From: Numida meleagris
Taxonomy: Eukaryota > Chordata > Aves > Galliformes > Numididae
NCBI RefSeq assembly: GCF_002078875.1
Contig: NC_034414.1
Location: 19,869,100 to 19,933,099, forward strand
Reading direction: 5' to 3'
Length of the DNA stretch: 64,000 nucleotides
The position numbers and the translations under genes were made by a program. How positions within the stretch are numbered: position 1 is the first letter of the stretch; each line of letters starts with the position of its first letter. The notes beneath the pieces were generated by a model, which worked only from the letters and a program-made list of their open reading frames with translations, did not search any database and had not been told where the DNA came from. Of this stretch, positions 1-11,800 are shown one piece after another.

Positions 1-3000
1 AACATTTGCTTAATTAGGGAAAGTAAGAGTTAGAGAAATACAGAAATGTTTTTAGGATATGTTTAAAGTGATAAAATGCTGGAAAAACGACACAATCTCT
101 TTAAGTCCTAGGAGTGGAATTTATCCTGCAAGGCAAAAAGTAGAGCTTTGGAAGTCCTCTCCTACCTTCCTGCCATGTGTAACTTGGGCAAAAAGAATGC
201 TATGAATTTTTTTTTGCTGAAACAGTTAGCAGGATTAATAATTTCTTCTGTATAGGTATTTGGATAGAACCAGATCTAGTGAAATATTGTACTGCTCCAG
301 AAGAGTGCCTTGTTTTGTTTCAATTAATTGAAAAAAATCAATAAACAGCTATTTTTGATACATCATCTTTCACCAGGAACTTGCCAGGTGTTCATTAAAT
401 AACAGCTTTATTTATTTATTATCCTTGACAGGTTAAAAATTAGTTCCTCTGAAGAAACCTTAAATCTGGGATTATAAACACAAGTAGCATAAGGCAATTA
501 TTCCTTCAGAAAACTCAGTCAACTTGCATACAGAAATGAAGAATGCTGGAAAAGTGAGAGATTTTGGTATAGACTCACAAATGCCACTCTTTACTTTGGC
601 ACAACTGCCAGAAACTTTGTTGGAATTTTTGTAAGTAAAAAATTGGAAAGGACTGAGTTGTGGGTCAACAAGAGATGCAAGTCCTTCAAACAGGTCATCA
701 CATTTTCTCTTTCCAAGTTTCAGTACGTTTTAATCTGAAAGATCTGTCCCTTATCAGGTGCAGGTACTGTAAGACTCTTCGCAAAAAAGGAATATCTCCG
801 ATAAAATGTTTTGGCTCTTCACTCCTTTGGGTTTAGTTGTGTTTTCAAACAGATCCTTACAAGGATTTATATCCTCTCCCCAGCCTGCATCTCTAATCTC
901 CTAAATCCAATACAGAAACTTAAAATCCTGGGTCAGCATCTCTTTGGAGCGCACAGCAAAGGAATGCAGGACCTGTCCCAGCACCTGGTCTTAGCTGTAT
1001 TGGGTCCAGAGGAAACAAACTGAGGAAGAACAAGGGGAAGCAGCAGCTCTGTCCCTGCCTTTTTCTCAGCTGTGCCATCTGCTGCCAAAAGGCATTCTCC
1101 TTTTCTGCTTTATGCTTTTGATAGTCCCATGCTCAGGCTGGACATCTTGCTCCCAGATGGCCAGCTTACCCTAGGAGTTGAACAAGATTCTTGTTTGCCT
1201 TGGTGGATTCCCTGGAGGCAGCAGGATGGCTAGAAGTCCGGCAGTCCTACCCTTACTTTTCCCACTGAAAACCGCAAAGATTTAAAGTTGTCACATATAT
1301 TAAAAAAACAAACAAACAAAAAAAAACAATGTCCTTCATGAGCAGAACTAAGGAATAAAGAGATTTATCTTTCATACTTGTACATATGATAAGTTTTGTC
1401 TTGTTGCTTGCTCTCTGAGGAGAGTGGAATACCTGTGTGTTCAAAGGGCTTAAGTTACAGTCCGTTTAATAAAAGTATAGTCATGGAGCAGAGGCTTTTC
1501 TGAGTGTTGTTAAGACTCTGATCCAGAAAAGTAGGAGCTTAACTTTACACATGTACATAGTCAGTTCAGTTGATGGCTGCAAAACAAATCGTATCTCTAA
1601 ATGTGCTGATGTGCTTTTCTGGCTTGCAGTGTAAATCCCTGATTGAACAGCTGTGGCAGACTGTTTTATCAGATGAAGGAAAACATTCGTGAAGAATTTA
1701 GTTGTATAGAACCAACTGACATTCAGAGGAAAAAAATTGACACAAATAATTCACTGTGCAGATGCCAGGCACTGTGCTCTGATTTCAATGTCTATTCACA
1801 CTCAGCAGATTAATGATTTTTCTAGCTCACTATTCTTTCTAAAAGACAGAAACAGTATTATACAAACTATGCTAATCTTTCACCTTAATTAAACCATTAG
1901 AACAGTAAACGTTCACTCTGAGCTTTTCTTAAAGAGAATTGCTGAAAGAATTTGCATCACGTTTCCTCTGGGATTTACAACACTGTGATCTTTTGGAGCA
2001 GTTTCCCATTGCACAGTTTCCACTTGTTTGCTCTCAGAGACAAAACGCATCCAGGTACTTGGCATAAGATAGACATGTTGCCCATGAGGACTCATTCTGC
2101 TCATACTGAAAAGAGCAAAACTTTGACTCAGATTGGAACAGGATCTGTTAAGGAGTTGCACAAGAATTTTGGAAGCTTGTTTCCAGTCATGCGGTTGTTG
2201 GTTTTATTAAATGGTGCCATGAAGCCAATAGACTTTGGCTGGGTGAGTGGAAACAACCTTCAGCAAGCGGTTGATGTATGGTTTTGTTCAAGTAACATGG
2301 AATTTTCATGCACGGTGTCAATTCGATTAAAAACTGTATACAGTTATGCAGAAATAAGTGGATAGCAGTACATTTTCTGTGAAAACTGAGGGTATAAGAA
2401 ACAGCAGGAGCACAGCAAGAAGATTAGAAAAAACTGAAGTGGACTATTTAATAGCTAATTAGAGTCAAATGAGCACTTTTGGTTTGCATAACTGGAGGCA
2501 TTATGCCATTGAACAGGAGTGCGCATGGAATATCTCATTAGCTTGTGGGAATTCCAGTGCTGGAAAGTTATTGACAAATATATTAAAAGGCTCAACAAAA
2601 ATTACTGGAGGTCAGGAATCAACAGGGTAGATAGATGTACACAAAAATCGCATGAATGGGTTGGATAAACATTAACTAAAACAGAGATGTTAATAGTCTA
2701 GCAGTTAGGAATGAAGTTCAACTACCTAATTTTGCATACAATGGTGAAATCGAAGTTTCCATTTAAACTCATACGTGTTCTTCCTCTTTTCAGTTTTATT
2801 TTCAAAATCGTAGCTATTAAGTAGTTCTTTTATTCTTAGCAAAATCAGGAGAGTCTTTTAATTGCAATTCCACAAACGGGCATTGCTTCCGAATGTCTGA
2901 GCTAGACAAATCAGAGTAATGATTTATTTCCTCCTTGAAGTAGAGCAATGTATTAAAGCTAAATCTAGCCTCAAAATTTTCTGCAGATGTAAAATCTACA

Positions 3001-6000
3001 AATCATGGAATGCTCTTCCAAAGGTTATTATTATGAGTATAAAAACCAAAAGAATAATTCGTCTAAATTTCTCCAGCCTCAACCAAAGGATTTCATTACT
3101 TAGAGCAGAAAGCTCTATAGTATTCATTTTTACCTCCCATGTGGATACATGATACCACAATAAGTTCAGTTCCCAAGCTCTCTCTTTTAATAAGGTAAGC
3201 AGAGAGCATGCTGAGGCCTGCATTACAAGGAATATTTTCAGTAACTCTTTAAGAGCTACTCTTTCCGGACTATCAGTGCAGTTCTTCTGTAGTAAGATCA
3301 TCACTGACAGCACAGAGATGATGTACTCCCCCCTACTAATAAGTCCAGGAATTAGAGTAGCCCTTCCAGCCACACTGTCTCAGGGAGGTTTGTCTTCCAG
3401 CTGGTTACCTCCTGGAGGCCTGCCTTACTTTTCGTTGTTACTACTGCCCAGAACAGTCTACACTTTTTATCCTCGATACATTCAGGTTTGACTACGTTGA
3501 AGAATTTCATATTTGCCAGTCCCTAGCTTACCAAGCCATCCATATCTTCATATTTGAGAGAGCTGCAATATTATTTATACACTTTATCAATCATCATCTC
3601 CTTCCCTGAGGAGATTGTCCACAGTGACAAATTGCATATGGGCAAAAAGCTGCACTGAGGACCCTGCCAGAAGCTTACTTTATTTGCAGCTACACTTGAC
3701 ACTATCTAAGGAGGGTTTTATGTACATGTAGAGTAAGCTGTTCTGATTTTTTTTTAAAGCATCTGAGTTTCTTCTCAAAATGCCCATTCTGACCTCTTCC
3801 ATGAATCTACCAACTTCACCTCTTAAATGCACTTATAGCAAGGTTTCATTATTTTTTTTTTTTTTTTTNTTTTTTTTTTTTTTTTTGGGGGGGGGAAGAA
3901 AACAGAATTGCAAAGCACACAGTGTAACAGAAGACAGATACCATTTACCTATGCTATACAGGCATCTTGATTTAACATTACTTGATGAATGCTGAGCAGA
4001 GTCCTGGAAATCCCTTCTATTGCTCACTGTAACCTTTCCATCAGTCAGATTGGGAATAATGGGCCTCAGTTCAGATGCACTGAGAGCACTGCTGTCTGTA
4101 GTTTCAATTATTATTCATTGGGATTTCAGCAGTAATGAGGGGGTAAACTGAGCAAGGCTTACGTTATGATCTGGTGTTGCCAGTCTAACACTTTTCACCA
4201 GCAATAAACTTAAAAAAAAAAATAATAACACCGACTTCAACAATAGTGTCCCCTTAAATATAAGAAATTCTAACACAATACTCTTTGGTATTGCATTCTA
4301 ACAGCATAGCAGATCACAATAATAAAATACAAAAATACAATTTTTGCCTTTCAAGCACAAGGAAAGCATTGATCAAACATAATATGCACAGCAGCACAGA
4401 GTGCAAGGTTCTTTTAAAAAATAAAGATCAGCTAAAAACTTTTAAAAGGCTTTACACAGAAAAAACCCCTACAGGGTGGGCTCTCCGAATAAAATTCAAA
4501 ACATTACCACAAAAGAATGTGATTCATTACTATGGTTTTTATCAAGATGACTTCTCACACAGCCCTCCGATTGAGTTTAACCTTGGGAGCTAATCCTCCT
4601 GCAAATTAGTTCATGCTATTTGGACCTCAGAATCTGAAGTCCGAATGATGAAGGCTGGATAAAACCATGGTTAAATCTAAGGCCTGCTTTGCTTCTGACA
4701 GCTCTGTTGATGTTGCCACCTGGAGTGCCGGGCAAAAAATTTTAAATATCTTCCCGAATCTTTGACAAGTTACCCTCATTTTGCCTGAAGGGTTAGACCC
4801 GAACACAGAGGAGCCAGGCTAAATGTTAAATTCAAGAAGATCTGAGGTTTCCGAATGACTGAATTACCTATGATTATATAATTTCGTATTATGCTGTAAT
4901 TAAATTTACCTATGAAATACATCAAGCTTTCTTTTTCCTAAAGACTGTCAACACTAACATGCAATAAACCTCAAAATCTGTTCTTTGTGGTTAGGAACCA
5001 CATTTGAAGCCTTGAAAGTGTTTCTTTCGGCCCGCGGCATCACCTGAACATCAAATGAAGCTAACCTCATTTCAGGGAAAACAACCACACTGCAAAATAG
5101 TACTGGGGCTACTGATAGAGCCTGGATAGTAATGGACGGTTTGCAGTCACTAGATCTACAGGCTTCACCCCTCACATTAGAAAGTCAAGCTCTATTTGAA
5201 GCACCGTCAGGCAAGGATTTTCATGTGCAGTGTGGATTCAAGTGAGAAGCAGCACACAGGTAATGATCAAACATTACTTGCAATGGAAACAAGCCTCTGA
5301 CTGCCTCATTCTCTCTACCTGTGCCACTGAGATGAAAATCTTGGAAGAAAGGCATCTCAGATTTGATGGATATTGTCTACTTGGTTTTTCAGTCCTCTCT
5401 CCTAATTTTCATACTGTAGTTTCCAGCAGGATCTATAGTGAAGGCTAGGAGAATACACTCCGTGTGGCTAGAAATATTCTAATGAATCTTCTCCTGCTTC
5501 CTCCCTGTATGAGTTAGGCCATGGCTAACTCTTCAGGCACAACCTCACTGATAAGTGCAGCAAAGTGTCCCAGTGTTCTGTATATACATTTCCTCATTAG
5601 GAAAATATTTTCTGTATTAAACTGCAAAATAATGCTAGCAAATGCATACAGATAGAAAGAACATTCCTAATTCATAGACTTATATTGTAACCTTTCTTCA
5701 TAACCCCTCTTCAAGGAATAAGGAAGGAAACCTGCATAGTTCTTTTCTTATAGGATGAAGCTTGTCTTTATTAAGGCTTACAACAGAAGACTCATTTTCT
5801 CTTTCCATAAAGTTCTCAGTCTTTGTAGTTTCCAGCTCTCTGGCGTATTATTGCTCTGGCTTTTTTGTGTTCATTTCTTCCTAAACTGCATGCAATTGTG
5901 GGCTTCGAGGAACTGAAGAAGGCACCACTGCCATTCAAGGTTTTAGTTCTCCTGGCTAGTATTAATCATGTGTGAAAATACCAGCACTGAACCCAAACTC

Positions 6001-7484
6001 TAAGTATGAAGTTTACAGCTTTCTGCACACCTTAGGGTAGAGATATAGCTGAGCTCTTACAAGAATACTGTGTGTGCAAACCATAGCACAGCAACATTGA
6101 TCTGGAGAAATCATTCAAGGAAAAACATGTAGGGACACGAAGATAAAGGGAAATTTCTCCTGTATCCTACACAACTCTGAGCTGTGTGCTTGTGATGAAT
6201 TCTGCAAAAGTGGAAATGCTTTCTTTTCAGAGTTGTTTAATCTTCTCCAACCAAGGAATGTTGTAATGTGTGCAGCCTAATTGCAACAATCCTCAAATCC
6301 AGTTATAAACCAATTATGAAACCATCATATCTAACCTGAAACAGATACATTGTATAAGAAAAGACAGAATAAATGCATAAGTATACTTTTCCAGGACAGG
6401 AGGACAAAAGCACCTAGGCAGACTGAGTGATACACATGCAGAAAGAACATTATATATGCAATGCTACACTGACCCTATTCCTCCATTTCTGTACTATTCA
6501 TCAGAGGATTTCTTGGTTCATAATACTATCCTGCAAGTCCTTCCTTTCTTTGCCAAGGACTCAACTCTTGAAGAGTTTTGCATAACCCATCTGTAGGAGC
6601 AAAGCAGGGGCTGGGCTCAGTGCCCATTTGCAGTAATTCCCATCTCCTGAGGCTGGGAAATGAAGTGCTCAGCAGTGATGGTTTTGATAGTAACCTAGGA
6701 ACTAAACTTCAGTGACTGCGCAGGGAGCTCACATCACTCATTTCAGACAGATGGTCATACAGTTGTCAAAATGCAATTCTCTCATAACTGAATAGGACTA
6801 GGTTTGAAATGGTGAAGGTCACAGATTCTCTAAATAAATTTATATTATTTGAGCTCTGAGCATGCGAGTGATTCACTGTTGTAACTAGTATTTACATCCT
6901 TGCATCGAGCAAAGGCTAGAGCAATATTGATTCAGGTTACAAATCTTATCAGCAAGTAAACAAATACGTTGTTTGTGAAAGGCAATTCTCAAGAGAAAAA
7001 GTTCTGTTTAAGAGGCTTAGCCACACAGTCATACTCTCTCTTCAGGTCAGAATTAACATTTCTGATCTGTCAGTACAGCAAGCTCATTCATTTTGGTAAT
7101 TATAAATCAAGCTGTACTCTTCCTTCGTCATTACCAGCCATCATCCACCACAAAGGATGCAGGATCATAATCCAACTGACAATTTAAGTTCTGATTCTTG
7201 AGGTGCAGGGGAATCCAGCTTGCTCTTCTGCAATGATATTGATTCTGAAGTGCTGATGGTAATAAAGTTTGGTTTTGTCAGTGCATTGCAGCATACATGA
7301 TTTGGAAGACACAAGGAGCAGAGAGCACAGTAACAATATGCCATAAATATATTGAGCTAGGATTTTTTTTTTTTATTCATCTACCTGTAATTGTAACCAA
7401 GGGCACTCCTGAGTCCTTAGTAGACCTCTTGTGAACTTCCTCCATTCCTCATGTAGGCATGAGGAAGTGATTTAAGTTGCCTGC
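1..7484. other. Unique noncoding stretch, no gene recognised
   Basis: I see no exon, RNA gene or recognisable transposon here. The longest open frames (137 codons at 1952-2365 plus, 125 codons at 2996-3373 minus) match no family I know and have the AT-driven composition expected of chance frames. Simple sequence includes an A-rich run with CAAA units near 1302-1329, a poly-T run with an N at 3852-3886 and a T run near 7364-7375. The stretch is consistent with intron or intergenic DNA of a bird. Confidence 0.5.
3852..3895. repeat. Poly-T / poly-G homopolymer with a single N
   Basis: About 34 T residues, interrupted by one N at 3869, are followed directly by nine G residues. The N sits in the middle of a homopolymer, where reads usually lose phase, so it is more likely an assembly or base-calling gap than a real base. 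The true length of the T run is therefore unknown. Open frames crossing it (3780-3995 plus, 3833-4027 minus) have no meaning. Confidence 0.9.
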
Positions 7485-7643
7485 TGTCATGGTTTTGTGA
7501 TTTTCGGTTATTGGTATTCCACATCATAACATCATGTAGTGGATGTACCTAGTTCTCAGAAGAGAAGGACTACTACATTCCCCACGGTACTTTGCTCCTC
7601 TGTTACCATTTTCCAGCCGGAGGGAAAAGATAAAAGCTCGCAG

Positions 7644-7650
7644 TATAAAA
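7644..7650 (+). promoter_or_regulatory. TATA box of the ERV LTR promoter
   Basis: TATAAAA sits about 160 bp into the LTR, in the position expected for the U3 promoter. Transcription would begin roughly 25-30 bp downstream, near the CACGAGACCTC block at 7671-7681. Whether it is active cannot be judged from sequence. Confidence 0.55.
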
Positions 7651-7809
7651 ACTTGCAGATCACGAGACCTCATCCCTTTTTCCGCCCGTGTCTCATCTTG
7701 GCAGCACCTCGCTCTCCAGCCGTCTTATCATCGGTAGTAGAGTAAGGCCTACCTTGATTTTGGGACATTCTCTCTCTCTGCATTGGATTTATCAGCTTAA
7801 ATTGTAATT

Positions 7810-7940
7810 ATATTGTATTATAGTGTGTTGTTTTGCATTCCGATATCTTATTTAGTAAATTAGTTTGTTTCTCCNATATTGTATTATAGTGTGTTGTTTT
7901 GCATTCCGATATCTTATTTAGTAAATTAGTTTGTTTCTCC
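7810..7940. other. Single-N gap flanked by two identical 65-bp copies
   Basis: Bases 7810-7874 and 7876-7940 are identical over 65 positions and are separated only by the N at 7875. A genuine tandem duplication would not need an N exactly at the junction. The simplest reading is that two contig ends overlapping by 65 bp were joined with a placeholder base instead of being merged. Confidence 0.85.
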
Positions 7941-8073
7941 TCAGATTGTTGCCGCTGTTCTTTGCTCTCAGGTCCATCTCCCTACCCTTTTCCCCTTTTC
8001 CCGGGACGTGGGCCTGTGGGTCCCCCGTCCCCTTCGTCAGGGAATCGGGCCTAACGCTCGTAAACCGTTGACA

Positions 8074-8372
8074 TTTTTGGGTGGAGAATGCAAAGGGCAA
8101 AATTGAGGCAAAATTAAGGGCAAAATTAAGGGCAAAATTCTGCTTTTTTTTTTTTTAGCTTTTAGAAGCTAAGACTGCTTTTTAGCTCTTAGAACGAATC
8201 TTTCTCTGCTCTCGGAAAGCTTCGTTATCAAAACTGCAGGTGCTGTAACTGCAAACGTGACCTTGAAAAGTCCAGGCGGACTGCCAATACTCTGGGATAT
8301 TTTGTAAACTTTTGTACACTTTTTGTAAACTTTTTTGGCTGCTGCTAGCCTGTCTTTGTAAAGAAAAAAAAA
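8074..8372 (+). other. ERV untranslated leader with primer-binding-site candidate
   Basis: Immediately after the LTR comes a T run and then TGGGTGGAGAATGC from 8078. This is where a tRNA primer-binding site starting TGG is expected; I cannot assign the tRNA. It is followed by tandem copies of GGCAAAATTAAG (8096-8142), a T run, and two similar segments containing TTAGAAGCT and TAGCTCTTAGAACG. The leader runs into an A-rich stretch just before the first long ORF. Confidence 0.5.
8096..8142 (+). repeat. Four tandem copies of a 12-bp unit
   Basis: GGCAAAATTAAG-like units lie at 8096-8106, 8107-8118, 8119-8130 and 8131-8142. The two central copies are identical; the first is 11 bp and the last differs in its final bases. 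They lie in the retroviral leader just after the LTR. Confidence 0.85.
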
Positions 8373-8852
8373 ATGTATACAATGTGGCATACAGCTCCAG
8401 AGGAAGCTGCTAATTTTGTAGAACTTGGGATTTTAAAATCATCTCCCAGTCTCTCCTTTGAATCCTTGATGCGTTTTCTGAATGCTCATTTGACCATGTT
8501 GTCAATCTCCTTGAATGCACTGCTCATCATGCTAGTCATTTCACTCAGTATCTTTATTTTGAGGAAGCTTTCTCTAAAGCCAGAGGATACTGAGTGGCAG
8601 GGAGTGTGGAGAAACTTGGGAGAGACCTTAAAGAGATGGGCATCTCCGGTGTCATGGAGCTTTACTCCTGAACACCTGGAAGATCCTGAGAGAATCAGAC
8701 GTACACCAGACATGTGGCGTACATTCACAAGAACTGCACCAGAAAAGTACGCCGGTACACCTGCTTGGGAGAGAGTGCAGGGAGAGTATCTTTGCCTCTC
8801 TCCAGCTGGTACAAGAACAATTACAAACCGAGACATTCTTTTTATCTTTTAG
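8373..8852 (+). CDS. ERV-encoded 159-residue ORF with one hydrophobic segment (truncated gag or leader protein)
   Basis: This is an uninterrupted frame of 159 residues starting about 300 bp downstream of the LTR, the usual place for gag or a leader protein. Residues about 41-63 form one hydrophobic segment rich in L, I, S and V, followed immediately by Arg-Lys and a charged C-terminal half with many Trp and Pro. That is the layout of a single-pass membrane anchor. No zinc knuckle, PTAP/PPxY motif or protease site is visible. The frame ends with a TAG where recognisable retroviral sequence fades out, and no pol, env or 3' LTR follows, so the provirus is truncated and replication-defective. I do not recognise the protein. 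The start is the first ATG after the A-rich run; a second in-frame ATG lies three codons later. An overlapping frame at 8714-8992 looks like a shadow. Confidence 0.4.
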   Translation: MYTMWHTAPEEAANFVELGILKSSPSLSFESLMRFLNAHLTMLSISLNALLIMLVISLSIFILRKLSLKPEDTEWQGVWRNLGETLKRWASPVSWSFTPEHLEDPERIRRTPDMWRTFTRTAPEKYAGTPAWERVQGEYLCLSPAGTRTITNRDILFIF

Positions 8853-11800
8853 TGTTTCATAATTTTTTTGCCCCTAATTTTGAGGTATATCAAGTGTGCC
8901 CAAAATGTAGCGACTTGAGTAAGAATACAGATTTCAGTCATAATCGCATTCAAGCAAGAAGTATTTACTGTAGCAGACTTTTTTCCTTTTGATTATCCCA
9001 GCAGAACTATGTAATACCCAGGAATGGATACTGAAGGAAGCAATGAAGGAAATACTGAAACAACACTAGCCTGGGCCTGAAGAATTGAGTGCTGCTCTTT
9101 TCCTCTTATGTATTTTAAGCAGCTCTTAAGATCTACGGAAGTATACCAGATTCCCCAGGTTGCGAGCCAAGTGATCTAAGCCCCGTAATAGGAAGAACCG
9201 CAGCTGCATCAGCATGGCATTGTGCCCAAGCCAATAAGCATTGCTAGATAACTAACAGAGCAATTCTACTTCAGGATCCCAACATAGTTTCACTCTCACA
9301 TCCACATAACAGCAGCTTGCCCTCCTGAAGAGAAAAACAATGGAGTAATATATTCAAATCATTCGCTCATTCTTTAAAGTTAATGAGGGCTTGTGTGCCA
9401 TCAACCAGTGCCAATTCATTAGCTTCACAAACGATATTCAGCCTACAGTTTTCCTGTTCCACCTAGCCCATGCCCAGCTTTAATTCTGTTGAAGAGGTCA
9501 TCAAGACTCCTGCTTCAGCAAAGCCAAAACTCAAGGAGCAGACAGCTGCTTTCTACTCTTTGTTGCTTAGGAACAATTATTTAAATAGGTATTTTCTGAA
9601 ATACCTAACAGTCCTCCAGAATCTGTGAGGAATTAGGAAATTAAATCAATTAGAATACATTTTCTGAACCCAGAAGCTCTATGTCCAAGCATGATTACTT
9701 ATGATTTTTATCAGTAAGCCACAATAATCAGGTTTCTCAAGTGCTAGTCCAGCTTCCATTGGTTTTTATTGCAATAAAAGGGACACCATAAAAAATGCAA
9801 ATACAACAAACAAAATTTTAGTTTGAACAGAGACTCTCAGAGGATGATGAGGTCACAGCTTCTTCCTGTACAATTAGTGTGATCATCACTCTGATGCTCA
9901 CACATTTCTTGCTTTACTCAGCCGAAATGGCTGCAAGTGGCTTGTAAGTTCCCCTGCTGGGTAGACCTTCCCACAACTACATCTGCAAAGGAGGATGAGA
10001 GCATCACAGCAGAGCTTCCTCTCTGCTTCAAGCTCCATCTTAATGGAGTGTGGGGTAGACAGCAGTTTCACTCATGTTACAACAGCGTCTCCATTTCAGA
10101 ACATCTCCAGGAGATGTATTTAACTGAAATTATCAGTGTCACTTGGGAGAGGAAAGGGCCAATGAATGTGGTCTGGTAGATTCAGCTACAGAAGCAAGAG
10201 GAGAAAGGAAAGAACTTGCACAACACGAAGTAATCCTAATAGGCATGCTCAGTTATTAATCATTAAAAAGGGATCCCTATATACTCCGTTGGCACTGCTT
10301 TATACAGACTCATTACCTTACTTCTCTGCAAGTGGAATAAGATATTAATAATCTCTTATTGCAGGAATTACTATCGGTTGAATTTTCTGTTAGTCACCGC
10401 TCTTGGGTGTGCTGTCATGGCTCTTGCCCTGAAATATCCTGTAGGGATTATCTTGTTCAGTTATGATTGTGGAGAATCAAATCCACTGCAAATCTTTTTA
10501 GAAACAGGCATTTTCTACTGGTAAAGACACTAGAACCCTCCCCTAAGGAAATGAACTTGGAAATAGCAATATATTAAGAGTTGAAGCCTGAAGTCCCATG
10601 AAACCTGTGTAACAGGATTTTTCATATTCTTCTAAAAGTTCAGCTTTGGCCTTTTGCCAGAGGGACTGTCTAATGTTTGGTTTATATTGAGGTTTTCTTT
10701 TTTAACTAAAGGATTAAGATCTGGCTAGGAAAGCTTATGGCCTCAGCATGTCTAAAAAGATGTAATTTTTCAAGTTCTATACCCTGGATTCTAATACCTT
10801 CCTTTCCGTCACGATTAAAACAATCTGTTCTGACTCATTATTAGGGTTTTAGTCTCCTGTTCACCAACAATAAATGTTAAAAACAACTAGAGAAAAATTC
10901 TAATATTTGCCAGAGAATATTTAGTCTGTTGAACACATGCACACATTTGATTTCATTTTTGTTTTACTCACGTAATTACCCAAAGACACTAAGGATTTGG
11001 AAGAGACTTGGAGAGGTAAAGCTGGAATCTTCATTGAAGCTGAAAGTATTATTTCAGATGGCTGTATCTTAAGTATACACCATTAGTGAAAAGCCATACA
11101 AACACAAGAATTTACAGTGAAATAAATTCTGAAATAAAGAGAAGCTACTGTAATAACCATACAGTAGTAACCAACTGATGGCTTTGCTAATTCATAGCCT
11201 TGTGGATAGGGTAACAGCATTTGGGAGCTCACATCAGTGCAGTTCCTCTAGTTAAAAGTAGCAATACTTTCATGCAGCCAGGTTTCAATTTAAAAATACA
11301 GATTTTTTTTTTTTTTTTTTAAAGCTGTCCCTGCAAGACTCAGGGTACATATTTAATTTACAGCAGCTGCCACAAATAAGTTGTGTGATTTTTTTTGTAC
11401 AGCACAACATACTAGGTACCATTGTGTTCTTTTTTAAAATAAAAATGGCAAATATGACAGTGCTGCTCATTCTGTCACCTGCTTAGACAGTTATTTTGAA
11501 TAAGGTACATGAAATAATTTTTAGAAGTCGTTGTTTCTGTAACACTTCAGAACCTAACAAGAAGCTATCACCTCCACCACAAAATGACACTGAGCTCAGG
11601 TGCTCAGTGATAACTAACATGGGTCTACCTGTCATTTTCTGTTTAGTTAGATAGTGAATGCTGCTTTTTTTTTCAGTAATAATTGTACTATGGAAATAAC
11701 TAAAATCTTTTGCCATTCATGCAATTTGCTTTTGGAAAACTTGAGAGAAGCGTATTTTACTGATTATTGCTTAATTCTCCAAGGTGTCAACAGGAGCATC

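Larger units (their letters stand above)
7485..8073 (+). repeat. 5' LTR of an avian endogenous retrovirus (ERVL-like candidate)
   Basis: The block starts with TGTCATGG at 7485 and ends with TTGACA at 8073, obeying the TG...CA rule for LTRs. A TATAAAA box lies at 7644-7650, followed by a GC-richer R/U5 part with C-rich blocks around 7980-8035. The sequence matches my memory of a young chicken LTR family of ERVL type (Birddawg-like); the name is uncertain and was not searched. It looks little decayed compared with the CR1 copies here. The apparent 589 bp includes a probable 66-bp assembly artefact (N plus one duplicate copy), so the real length is near 523 bp. The 5 bases before it are CCTGC; no matching duplication was located because no 3' LTR is visible. 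Confidence 0.7.

Noticed and set aside
1952..2365. 137-codon plus-strand ORF overlapping an 82-codon minus ORF
   Set aside because: No domain, no convincing splice sites and no recognisable relative; consistent with chance.
2996..3152. Plus-strand peptide containing KSWNALPK, recalling the WNxLP motif at the end of LINE reverse transcriptases
   Set aside because: Only about eight residues agree and the flanking residues do not follow any CR1 or L2 pattern.
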